This document shows, piece by piece, positions 1-6,753 of a DNA stretch of 10,226 bases; the first letter of the stretch is position 1, and each line of letters begins with the position of its first letter. A program made the position numbers and the translations under genes. The stretch is from Candidatus Omnitrophota bacterium (GTDB taxonomy: Bacteria > Omnitrophota > Koll11 > Gygaellales > Profunditerraquicolaceae), in assembly GCA_028717765.1 (NCBI GenBank), contig JAQUNE010000040.1, forward strand, positions 1-10,226, written 5' to 3'. Under the pieces are notes generated by a model, which saw only the letters and a program-made list of their open reading frames with translations, made no database searches and had not been told where the DNA came from.

Positions 1-20
1 GCCCCGACAACAGTCGGGGC
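1..20 (-). terminator. GC-rich hairpin at window edge, probable intrinsic terminator stem
   Basis: A perfect inverted repeat, GCCCCGAC and GTCGGGGC, is separated by a 4-nt loop (AACA on the plus strand). Read on the plus strand it is followed by GCTAAAATTT, which is not a U-tract. It could therefore only be an intrinsic terminator for minus-strand transcripts, with its U-run lying beyond position 1 and not visible here. It lies about 115 nt downstream of the promoter called at 141-168 and may end a short transcript. It could instead be a structured leader of a gene outside the window. Confidence 0.45.
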
Positions 21-140
21 GCTAAAATTTACAAAACGCCACTAACGTCGGTTAAGCTAACTACCCAAATTTGTCAATGCTGTTATTTTTAATTTTCACT
101 AATTTAAACAGCCTACCCTTCTTTTAAGAGTGGGACATTA

Positions 141-168
141 AATATAACAGATAATTCATTCTTGTCAA
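141..168 (-). promoter_or_regulatory. Sigma70-like promoter reading toward position 1
   Basis: On the minus strand there is a perfect -35 box TTGACA (163-168), a 16-nt spacer and TATATT (141-146, five of six matches to TATAAT). Transcription would begin near position 134 and run toward the hairpin at 1-20. No convincing open reading frame lies between the two. It may drive a small RNA or a gene beyond the window. It is not positioned to express the pilus genes, which lie upstream of it. Confidence 0.5.
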
Positions 169-303
169 GTATTTTTTTTAATAGCACATAACTTATGAAA
201 CTGCATAGCCTTTTTCTTCTCCGATTAAAATGATATGGGAGAAAATTATTTCAAAGAATTAAAGTCCAAAGACCAAATAGACGATTTCTAAATAAGACCG
301 AAA
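169..303. other. AT-rich intergenic stretch, no gene seen
   Basis: Between the end of the small peptide gene and the minus-strand promoter there is AT-rich DNA with stop codons in all frames. No strong GC hairpin follows the peptide gene's stop codon, so no intrinsic terminator is evident for the seven-gene cluster here. The only reading frames are trivially short, such as a 13-codon one on the minus strand after a purine-rich stretch (around 173-214). Confidence 0.6.
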
Positions 304-492
304 CTACGATCTAATTAACCCTCTGCACGTACTATCACAGGTATTGAGATAGCAATAATTCTGATGGGCAACATCGGAGCCTTGAAGAGGATTGTACTTA
401 CACGCCTGTAATACGTTATGGAGATTAGCTCCATTTCTGGTGAGTATGAGTAGCGTTGGCCTCAGCCATTTCTTCTTTTGCAGGTTTGACAT
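304..492 (-). CDS. Small cysteine-containing peptide, RiPP-precursor-like, function unknown
   Basis: A 62-residue product, translation strongly supported by a near-perfect Shine-Dalgarno (AAAGGAGGT, 501-509) eight bases before the ATG. It starts 40 bp after the pilC stop, so it probably shares the transcript. The N-terminus is lysine-rich (residues 6-8), followed by W-L-R-P-T-L (9-14) and V-L-Q-A-C-K (27-32). The C-terminal half is polar with Cys31, Cys47, Cys52 and Cys56. There is no signal peptide, no prepilin cleavage motif and no membrane segment. The two-part layout (conserved-looking hydrophobic/basic leader, then a variable Cys-bearing tail) resembles ribosomally made modified-peptide precursors. 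The WxxPxL element recalls the YxxPxL leader motif of lasso peptides. No maturation enzyme is visible nearby. It could instead be a small metal-binding or disulfide-bonded protein. The coding call is fairly safe; the role is open. Confidence 0.72.
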   Translation of the reverse strand: MSNLQKKKWLRPTLLILTRNGANLHNVLQACKYNPLQGSDVAHQNYCYLNTCDSTCRGLIRS

Positions 493-500
493 TATATCCT

Positions 501-509
501 ACCTCCTTT
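501..509 (-). promoter_or_regulatory. Strong Shine-Dalgarno of the small peptide gene
   Basis: The minus strand reads AAAGGAGGT, complementary to the 16S rRNA 3' end over nine bases, with eight bases to the ATG at 492. It is the best ribosome binding site in the window, clearly stronger than those of the ATPase genes. This both fixes the start codon and suggests high expression of the peptide relative to its operon partners. Confidence 0.85.
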
Positions 510-532
510 ATGTATCGGCCTTTTTGCCCAAT

Positions 533-1735
533 CTATTTGGAAATCAACGTGGTGATCTTAAAGATCGGCAAGAATAGAGAAATCACAATTCCGCCGATAA
601 TCACGCCTAAAAAGGCAATTACTAGGGGTTCGATCATGCTGGTTAACCCTGAAACCGCGGCATCAACCTGTTCATCATAAAAATCGGCGATTTTAGTGAG
701 CATTTTTTCCAGCTGCCCGGTCTGCTCCCCTACGCTGATCATTCTCGTAACCATAGGAGGAAAAACTCCGCTTTTAGCCAGAGGTTGAGAGATCGGTTCG
801 CCTTCACGCACTGAAGTACGGCAGTCAAAAATTGCCTGCTCAACTACTTTGTTTCCGGCAGTCTTGGAAACAATATCCAAAGCATTTAATACTGAAACAC
901 CGCTCTTGACCAAGGTAGAAAATGTACGGGAGAATTTTGCCACTGCTACTTTACGAAAAAGTGCGCCTAAAACAGGTGCCTTTAATTTCAGTCGGTCAAA
1001 ATTAAAACGCCCTTTTGCTGTAGCGATATATTTTTTCAAAAGAAAACCACCAACAAATACCAACCCCGCCACAGGTAAAAAATAATGCCTTAACACATCA
1101 CTGATTCCGATCAGAATACGGGTGGGTAAAGGCAGCTCTCCTCCTAGCATATCAAATATCCCTTTAAATGTAGGCACGACTTTAAGCAATAATACCGCGG
1201 TAATCAGAAACGACATTGAGACTACTACCGCAGGATAGATCAGGCTAGAAGTTACTTTTCGCGTCAGGGCAGCGGTTTTTTCCAAATAGCTTGCCAACCT
1301 ATCCAGAACCTCATCCAACATACCGGAAGCTTCGCCTGCCTGGGTCATATTGATAAAAAGGTCGGAAAATACCGCGGGGTGCTTGGCCAAGGAATCAGAA
1401 AAACTCATCCCGGCTTGGATATCATTGCGCACAGCCCCCACCACTGCCTGAAGGTTCTTATTTTCAATTTGTTCGCTTAATATTGCCAACGCCTGGACCA
1501 CGGGAATTCCTGCGTCTATCATCGTGGCCAGTTGGCGGGAAAAAATCACCAAGTCATCGAGTTTTATTTTTTTATCTTTGGCATCAGCGGCTCTCTTTTT
1601 TATCTGCTTCACAGAAAGAATGATCAGTTCTTTCTTATGCAAAGCTTCCGCGACCTCGGCCTCTGTGTTAACTTCCAATGTGCCGCTTACACTTTGCCCT
1701 TTTTTGTCTTTAGCAGTATATTGGTATAGGCTCAT
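533..1735 (-). CDS. pilC: Type IV pilus / type II secretion inner-membrane platform protein (PilC/GspF family)
   Basis: A polytopic inner-membrane protein forming the platform on which the assembly ATPase acts to move pilin subunits. At 400 residues it has the usual family length. It carries two repeated T2SSF domains, about 64-187 and 267-390. Each holds the typical pattern of a hydrophobic helix bundle with G-x-S (first copy F-S-R-Q-L-A near 65-70; second F-S-R-T-F-S-T-L near 268-275, then G-E-Q-T-G at 336-340). Hydrophobic membrane segments lie at about 165-187, 217-236 and 368-392. The N-terminus (Y-x-Y-x-A-x-D-x-x-G) is standard for the family. Its start overlaps the stop of the HD-GYP gene by four bases (ATGA), implying translational coupling. 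Whether it serves a pilus or a secretion system cannot be told from this protein alone, so the symbol is by family. Confidence 0.93.
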   Translation of the reverse strand: MSLYQYTAKDKKGQSVSGTLEVNTEAEVAEALHKKELIILSVKQIKKRAADAKDKKIKLDDLVIFSRQLATMIDAGIPVVQALAILSEQIENKNLQAVVGAVRNDIQAGMSFSDSLAKHPAVFSDLFINMTQAGEASGMLDEVLDRLASYLEKTAALTRKVTSSLIYPAVVVSMSFLITAVLLLKVVPTFKGIFDMLGGELPLPTRILIGISDVLRHYFLPVAGLVFVGGFLLKKYIATAKGRFNFDRLKLKAPVLGALFRKVAVAKFSRTFSTLVKSGVSVLNALDIVSKTAGNKVVEQAIFDCRTSVREGEPISQPLAKSGVFPPMVTRMISVGEQTGQLEKMLTKIADFYDEQVDAAVSGLTSMIEPLVIAFLGVIIGGIVISLFLPIFKITTLISK

Positions 1736-2799
1736 ATTTTATCTGTAATTTTCAGAAAAAAATCCACTACTTTTGGGTCAAACTGGGTGCCGCTATGCTT
1801 TTTAACTTCCTCGATCGCCGCTTCTTTAGTAAGCGGGATCTTTCTGTAAGAACGCGCAGAGGTCATCGCTTCATAAGCGTCTGCCAAGTGGATAATCCGC
1901 GCCCCGAGCAAGATCTCTTCACCCTTTAAACCCTTGGGGTATCCTGAACCATCAAAATGCTCATGATGCTGTCGGATTAAGTCTATCACGCCGTGTAAAA
2001 AAGTCAACGGTTCTAAGATTTGCGCGCCGGTGATAGGATGCAACTTCATTAATTCCCATTCTTCCTTATTCAGTTCAGCCGGCTTGATCAGAATATTATC
2101 CTGAATACCGATTTTCCCTAAATCATGCAATTCGCAGGCCTCCCTGACCAACTCAATGTCTTTTGCAGAAAGATGCATTTCCTCGGCGATAAAGGTGGCG
2201 TACTTTGCCACATTTTCCGAATGGCTATGCGTGTAGTGGTCTCGGGCATCGATTGCGTGAGCCAAGGCCTTGATTGTACGCATATAAGTCGAGCGCAAAT
2301 CTTCGTAAAGCCGGGTTAAATTCTTTGTGGAATCTTCTATCCTTTTCGTTAAAAGCGTATTTTGCTTTTGCAATGCGGCATTCTGTTCCTTGATGCCATT
2401 TTGCAGTTTACGATGTGCAATAGACATGTTATGCAGATCCACCCCTTTTTTCACCAGAAAGAGTAATTTTTGCTCATCGATCGGCAAAAGAATAAAATCA
2501 TAAATGCCTAGTTTTGACATTTGTTTTATTATGCCGAGGTCTTCTTGCTCGATTAAGGCAATAATGATCACATCAGGATCAACCTTACGTAATTCCCTTA
2601 CTGTTTCTTCAGGGTCAAAATAAGCCATATCAAATTTCATCGTCACTAAATCAAAACTCGAATTTTTAAAAGCCTCAATCCCATCCGGGCCGCTATTCAA
2701 CACAGAAAGTGCAAACCCTGCCTGGCTGGATAATTTAGCGTTAAAATAAGTTGTGATTTCGGGATTATTATTAATCAGTAGAATCTTCGGATCTGCCAT
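1732..2799 (-). CDS. HD-GYP cyclic-di-GMP phosphodiesterase with degenerate receiver domain
   Basis: A 355-residue cytoplasmic protein: receiver-like domain (about 4-120), coiled-coil linker (about 125-170), HD-GYP domain (about 171-350). The HD-GYP active site is complete: H193, the H225-D226 pair with K229, H254, H278-H279, the HxxFDGSGYP motif (H279-P288) and D307 in L-A-D-A-Y-E-A-M. Active hydrolysis of c-di-GMP is therefore expected from family knowledge. The receiver domain lacks its phosphorylation chemistry: the acidic pair is N11-N12, the phospho-acceptor position is K55, the Thr/Ser switch is A81 and the conserved Lys is L105. It cannot be a classical phospho-switch. The gene lies 25 bp after the second ATPase gene, has a good Shine-Dalgarno (AAGGAG, 2810-2815), and overlaps pilC by four bases. 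This suggests local turnover of c-di-GMP at the pilus/secretion motor. Confidence 0.92.
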   Translation of the reverse strand: MADPKILLINNNPEITTYFNAKLSSQAGFALSVLNSGPDGIEAFKNSSFDLVTMKFDMAYFDPEETVRELRKVDPDVIIIALIEQEDLGIIKQMSKLGIYDFILLPIDEQKLLFLVKKGVDLHNMSIAHRKLQNGIKEQNAALQKQNTLLTKRIEDSTKNLTRLYEDLRSTYMRTIKALAHAIDARDHYTHSHSENVAKYATFIAEEMHLSAKDIELVREACELHDLGKIGIQDNILIKPAELNKEEWELMKLHPITGAQILEPLTFLHGVIDLIRQHHEHFDGSGYPKGLKGEEILLGARIIHLADAYEAMTSARSYRKIPLTKEAAIEEVKKHSGTQFDPKVVDFFLKITDKI

Positions 2800-2824
2800 C
2801 TCTTAGCCTCTCCTTATGTTGTAA

Positions 2825-4540
2825 TTATTCTTCAGTAGTGATCCTCAACGCCTCATCCAGAGAAGTTACTCCTTCTTTAACTTTCAGGAATGCGTCATCC
2901 CTAAGAGTTTTCATACCGCGCTTCTCAACCGCATATTTCTTTATTTCATCAAGGGATTTCCTGCGCATGATCAACTCCCGTATCTGATCGTCGATCATAA
3001 TCACTTCAAGAATTGCCACTCTGCCATAAAACCCGGTATTATTACAATAGCTACAGCCTTCGGAAGTATAAAATTTTACCTTTTCTTTAAAGCCGATTTT
3101 TTCCAAGAAATCCGCTTTCACCTCTACGGGTTTTCTGCATTTTAAACACATTTTACGTGCCAGCCTCTGAGCGCAAAGCATAATCAGGCTGGAGGCTACT
3201 AAAAACGGCTCAACACCCATATCGATCAAACGGGTAATACTGGAAATCGCATCATTGGTATGTAATGTGGAAAGCACGACCTGCCCGGTAAGAGCTGCCT
3301 TCACAGCGATATCCGCAGTTTCCGAATCCCTGATCTCTCCAATTAAAATCACATCCGGGCTCTGCCTTAACAAAGAACGTAAACCCGAGGCAAAATCAAG
3401 CCCGATATCCGGCCGTACCTGTAACTGCGTGATCCCTTCGATCTGGTATTCCACCGGATCTTCAATGGTAATAATATTTCTTTCCGGGGTATTCAACTGA
3501 TTTAATACTGAATAAAGGGTTGTAGATTTTCCTGAACCAGTTGGGCCGGTGACCAAAATCATTCCAAAAGGCTTAGCCACTGCTTCTTTAAATACCGCCT
3601 TAGGCGTATCGGAAAAACCCAACTGCTCTAATCCTATGGAAAGGTTGGATTTATCGAGTACGCGTAAAACAAATTTCTGTCCGAATGTTGTAGGCAAAGC
3701 GGAAACCCTGAAATCAACTTCTTTATTTTCAAATTTAACCTTAAACCTGCCATCCTGGGGTAAACGGCTCTCTGTAATATCTAGATTAGAAACAATCTTT
3801 ACCCTTGCGAGGACCGCATTCTGATTTTTCTTAGGAAGCTTTAGTATATCATGTAGAGATCCGTCGATACGGTACCTTACCCTTAAGCAATCATCCTCCG
3901 GTTCAATATGAATATCTGAGGCCCTTTTCTTTAAAGCCTGGGTCAACATTAGTTCTACGATCTTGATGATCGGCGGCTTTTCACTTTCCTTGACTGCGCT
4001 TGATAACTCAATTTCATCTGGCTTTGCCGGCAGCTCCCCCTCTTTTTCATCCGCGGCCTCCTGCACAGAAGAACTCTCATCTAAGATCGTCTGAATATCT
4101 TTTGTCTCCTGATGATACTGGATATCAATTGTCCTTAATATTTCCGTCTCGGCACTTAATACCGTATCAATATTACAGCCGGTAAGCGTCTTTAAATCAT
4201 CCAAAGCAAAAATATTCAGCGGATCAGACATTGCCACAGTCAAGGTATTTCCTATACGCGATAAAGGAATAATATTATATTGCTTGGCAATGCGTTCAGG
4301 GATCAAATTCACGATCTGCGGGTCAAATTTATATTTTGATAAATGCAGTGTCGGGATAAAAAGCTGGTTAGAAAGAAGTGAGAGTAATTCATCTTCCGAG
4401 ATCATTTTCTGCTCAACCATCACTTTTCTTAATGGTACCTGTTTGATCTTTTGGATCTCGAGAGCCTTATCCAGCTGCTCTTTGGTGAGTTGTTTACTTT
4501 TAATTAATATATCGATGATATTTTCTCTGAGTGCCTGCAT
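2825..4540 (-). CDS. PilB/GspE-type assembly ATPase, downstream copy
   Basis: A hexameric cytoplasmic ATPase that powers pilin or pseudopilin assembly through the PilC/GspF platform. At 571 residues: an N-terminal MshEN-like domain (1-142), an acidic, probably disordered linker (about 145-190) and a T2SSE ATPase domain (about 190-570). Visible motifs: Asp box A-S-D-I-H-I-E-P (207-214), Walker A G-P-T-G-S-G-K-S-T (332-340), Walker B with G-E-I-R-D (401-405), His box S-T-L-H-T-N-D-A (424-431) and the four zinc-type cysteines C465, C468, C496, C499. These cysteines and the N-terminal domain place it with PilB/GspE assembly ATPases rather than PilT retraction ATPases. The MshEN-like region has lost the four motif glycines (I9, K16, R38, K45 occupy those positions), so c-di-GMP binding there is doubtful. 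It starts four bases after the preceding ATPase gene with no clear ribosome binding site, so translational coupling is likely. Confidence 0.94.
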   Translation of the reverse strand: MQALRENIIDILIKSKQLTKEQLDKALEIQKIKQVPLRKVMVEQKMISEDELLSLLSNQLFIPTLHLSKYKFDPQIVNLIPERIAKQYNIIPLSRIGNTLTVAMSDPLNIFALDDLKTLTGCNIDTVLSAETEILRTIDIQYHQETKDIQTILDESSSVQEAADEKEGELPAKPDEIELSSAVKESEKPPIIKIVELMLTQALKKRASDIHIEPEDDCLRVRYRIDGSLHDILKLPKKNQNAVLARVKIVSNLDITESRLPQDGRFKVKFENKEVDFRVSALPTTFGQKFVLRVLDKSNLSIGLEQLGFSDTPKAVFKEAVAKPFGMILVTGPTGSGKSTTLYSVLNQLNTPERNIITIEDPVEYQIEGITQLQVRPDIGLDFASGLRSLLRQSPDVILIGEIRDSETADIAVKAALTGQVVLSTLHTNDAISSITRLIDMGVEPFLVASSLIMLCAQRLARKMCLKCRKPVEVKADFLEKIGFKEKVKFYTSEGCSYCNNTGFYGRVAILEVIMIDDQIRELIMRRKSLDEIKKYAVEKRGMKTLRDDAFLKVKEGVTSLDEALRITTEE

Positions 4541-4544
4541 CTGC

Positions 4545-6251
4545 TTATTCGTCTGGCGCAGTTACGCGCAAAACTTCTTCCAGTGTGGTTAAACCCTTAA
4601 GGGCCATAGCAATCCCATCTTCTCTTAAAGTCTGCAGCCCCTCCTGCCGCGACTGCTGCTTGATCACATGTTCCTGCGCGCGTTCTAGAATTAAATCCCT
4701 GATCTTTGGCGTCAAGACGAGCATTTCCGCAATTCCGACTCTGCCGCTATATCCGGTATTCAAACATTGCGGACAACCGCGGCCTTTAAAAAATTCCGTC
4801 TGATTTGTCTTTAATTTCAGGTTCTCGATAATCTCTTTATTCAAGGTATACTTCTCTTTACAGTGTCCGCAGATCTTTCTTACCAATCTCTGAGCCACCA
4901 CACAAATTAAGGAAGAATTAATTAAAAACGGCTCCACTCCCATATTCACCAGGCGCACCAAGGCACCCTGTGCCGTAGTAGTATGAAGTGTAGAAAGGAC
5001 CAAGTGCCCGGTTAAAGCGCTCTTAATGGCAATATCTACGGTTTCAAAATCGCGGATCTCGCCGATCATGATTACATTGGGATCCTGCCTTAATATAGAA
5101 CGCAAAGCGCTGGCAAAGGTCAGCCCAATTTCCGGTTTTATCGTCACTTGATTTATGCCTTCCAGCTGAAATTCTACCGGATCCTCTACGGTAACAATAT
5201 TTTTTTCTGAGCTGTCCACATATTTTAAAACCGAATAAAGTGTAGTGGTTTTTCCCGCTCCCGTCGGCCCGCAAACCAAAATCATCCCATGGGGCATTAA
5301 GGATAATTTTTTGATTTTAGCGACAAACTCCGCATTAAACCCTAACTTTTCGATATCCAACATTGCCTGCGTTTTATCCAGGATACGAATCGCGGCCTTT
5401 TCACCAAAACTAGACGGTAAGATCGAAACGCGAAAATCAATCTCTCTCCTGAATAGATGCGCTTTAAACCTGCCATCCTGCGGAAGGCGATGTTCGGCAA
5501 TATTCATATCTGACATAACCTTGATCCTTGAGATGATCATCGGGTGCATGCTTTTAGGAGGAGCGGCCTGTTCATGTAATATGCCGTCAATACGAAAACG
5601 GATCCTGAGTTTTTTTTCCAAAGGCTCAACCAATATATCAGAAGATTTATTCTTTACCCCTTCCTGGATGATCATATTGGTGATTTTAACTACCGGGGCA
5701 TCAAAGCTTGAACGGCCCAGCTCCTGATCGCTGGGTAGAGCTTCCCTCTCTTCCTTAATTAACTCTATGGAAGATGCCGCCATTTCCCTGACTAAATCAT
5801 CAATTACCCCGCCCGTGGCATCCGGATAATATAATTCTATGGTCTGCAATATATCCTTACTGGAAGAAATGATCGGGTTGATTTTATAGCCGGTAAATAA
5901 TTTAACGTGGTCAATGGCAAAAATATTTAAAGGGTCTGCCATGGCGAGTGTTATAGTGTCGCCCATTTTGGATACAGGGACGATTTGATAATGGTGGGCA
6001 ATTTCAACAGGAATAGTCTTTACTACTTCCGGGTCAACTTTGAAACGCTTCAGGTCAATCAAAGGGAATCCCAGCCCTTGGCTCAGTGCCGAGATCAAAT
6101 CTTTATCATCGATAAAATTTAACTCTACGACAATATCGCTTAATTTGCCGCCCTTTTTCTTCTGTACCTCCAGGGCGCTATTAAGCTGCTCCTGGCTAAG
6201 CAGTTTATTCTTTACCAATATTTCTGTGAGCCGGTCTTTTAAGGAAAGCAT
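4545..6251 (-). CDS. PilB/GspE-type assembly ATPase, upstream copy
   Basis: A second complete assembly ATPase, 568 residues, with the same architecture as its downstream neighbour: MshEN-like domain (1-141), short linker, T2SSE ATPase domain (about 185-566). Catalytic motifs are intact: Walker A G-P-T-G-A-G-K-T-T (328-336), Walker B with G-E-I-R-D (397-401), His box S-T-L-H-T-T-T-A (420-427) and cysteines C461, C464, C493, C496. The Asp box reads S-S-D-I-L-V-E-P (203-210): the acidic residues are kept, but the usual His is Leu. The N-terminal motif glycine positions hold T9, K16, S38 and N45, so canonical c-di-GMP contacts look lost. The two ATPases align over their whole length but differ at many positions, so this is an old duplication, not a recent one. 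Upstream of the start is a weak, non-Shine-Dalgarno leader containing a short direct repeat. Confidence 0.94.
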   Translation of the reverse strand: MLSLKDRLTEILVKNKLLSQEQLNSALEVQKKKGGKLSDIVVELNFIDDKDLISALSQGLGFPLIDLKRFKVDPEVVKTIPVEIAHHYQIVPVSKMGDTITLAMADPLNIFAIDHVKLFTGYKINPIISSSKDILQTIELYYPDATGGVIDDLVREMAASSIELIKEEREALPSDQELGRSSFDAPVVKITNMIIQEGVKNKSSDILVEPLEKKLRIRFRIDGILHEQAAPPKSMHPMIISRIKVMSDMNIAEHRLPQDGRFKAHLFRREIDFRVSILPSSFGEKAAIRILDKTQAMLDIEKLGFNAEFVAKIKKLSLMPHGMILVCGPTGAGKTTTLYSVLKYVDSSEKNIVTVEDPVEFQLEGINQVTIKPEIGLTFASALRSILRQDPNVIMIGEIRDFETVDIAIKSALTGHLVLSTLHTTTAQGALVRLVNMGVEPFLINSSLICVVAQRLVRKICGHCKEKYTLNKEIIENLKLKTNQTEFFKGRGCPQCLNTGYSGRVGIAEMLVLTPKIRDLILERAQEHVIKQQSRQEGLQTLREDGIAMALKGLTTLEEVLRVTAPDE

Positions 6252-6259
6252 GCTTTAGC

Positions 6260-6282
6260 GTGTAGCGGAAAAATGTGTAGCG
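6260..6282. repeat. Short direct repeat in the mshEN-ATPase intergenic gap
   Basis: The 8-mer GTGTAGCG occurs at 6260-6267 and 6275-6282 (15-bp period), with a further partial TAGCG at 6256-6260. It fills much of the 38-bp gap before the upstream ATPase start, where a ribosome binding site would be expected and is not obvious. Chance recurrence of an 8-mer this close is unlikely but possible. No function is recognised. Confidence 0.4.
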
Positions 6283-6289
6283 CTGAATT

Positions 6290-6739
6290 TTATTCTTTAT
6301 CCTTATAGTATTTAGCAATTGACCTTTTCACGTCGGAAGAAGTTGAGACAAAGGTCTGGACAGTACAACCGCTGATCATCTCCACATCCTCAATTGCCTG
6401 CACATTCAAAGGATTAGACATTGCCACCGTAAGGTTATTTCCGATTTTATCGATCGGGATCAAAAAATACTGCTTGGCAACGCGGCCAGGGATAATACTG
6501 ATCACTTCAGGATTAATTTCGTAGTTACCGAGCGGCAGGTAGGGAAAACCGTACTGGGCAGTAAGGGCCTGGGCGATATCTTCTTCTTTGCAAAATCCCA
6601 ATTCTACCAATACTTCGCCGATTAAACCGCCCTTTTCTTTTTGGGCAGTTAACCCTTTTTCCAGCTGTTGCTCATTGATAATTCCCCACTCTAAGAGCAA
6701 TTCTCCTAATTGTTTATTGGTATGTCTTCTTACTGGCAT
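6290..6739 (-). CDS. Stand-alone MshEN (T2SSE N-terminal) domain protein, candidate c-di-GMP sensor
   Basis: A 149-residue protein made only of the MshEN / type II secretion ATPase N-terminal domain, with no ATPase domain attached. Two MshEN half-motifs are visible: Q10-L-G12...G19...L26...L30...Q33, and I40-G41...G48...I55...L59...Q62. A conserved second subdomain follows, including V-A-M-S-N-P-L-N (105-112). It aligns without gaps to the N-termini of the two following ATPases, at a constant offset of three residues. It keeps all four motif glycines, which both ATPases have lost. The Arg that normally opens each half-motif is Gln10 here and Leu39 in the second half, so binding is plausible but not assured. 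It lies 14 bp after the GGDEF gene, with a purine-rich GGGGG ribosome site. It may be a separate regulatory subunit for the motors, or a remnant of a third ATPase; an intact frame and ordinary stop codon favour the former. Confidence 0.85.
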   Translation of the reverse strand: MPVRRHTNKQLGELLLEWGIINEQQLEKGLTAQKEKGGLIGEVLVELGFCKEEDIAQALTAQYGFPYLPLGNYEINPEVISIIPGRVAKQYFLIPIDKIGNNLTVAMSNPLNVQAIEDVEMISGCTVQTFVSTSSDVKRSIAKYYKDKE

Positions 6740-6753
6740 AATCTTTCTGCCCC

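Noticed and set aside
49..77. Second minus-strand promoter, TTGACA at 72-77
   Set aside because: At 17-nt spacing the -10 reads TAACCG, a poor match, so it is not called as a promoter.
304..492. Reading the small peptide as a type IV pilin or pseudopilin
   Set aside because: No G/A-F-T-L-I-E prepilin cleavage motif and no long N-terminal hydrophobic helix are present.
2825..4540. One of the two ATPases as a PilT retraction ATPase
   Set aside because: Both carry the large N-terminal MshEN-like domain and the four-cysteine insertion that mark PilB/GspE and that PilT lacks.
5044..5274. Minus-strand 76-codon frame inside the upstream ATPase gene in another frame
   Set aside because: It overlaps the Walker motif coding region of a clear gene and has no independent support.
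5245..5727. Plus-strand open frame of 160 codons opposite the upstream ATPase gene
   Set aside because: It lies fully antisense to a conserved ATPase domain, has no ribosome binding site of note and its translation resembles no protein family; it is a shadow of the coding strand.
6290..6739. Free MshEN gene as a broken fragment of a third ATPase
   Set aside because: The frame is intact, the stop falls cleanly after the domain, only 38 bp separate it from the next gene with no ATPase remnant, and its motif glycines are better kept than in the full-length copies.
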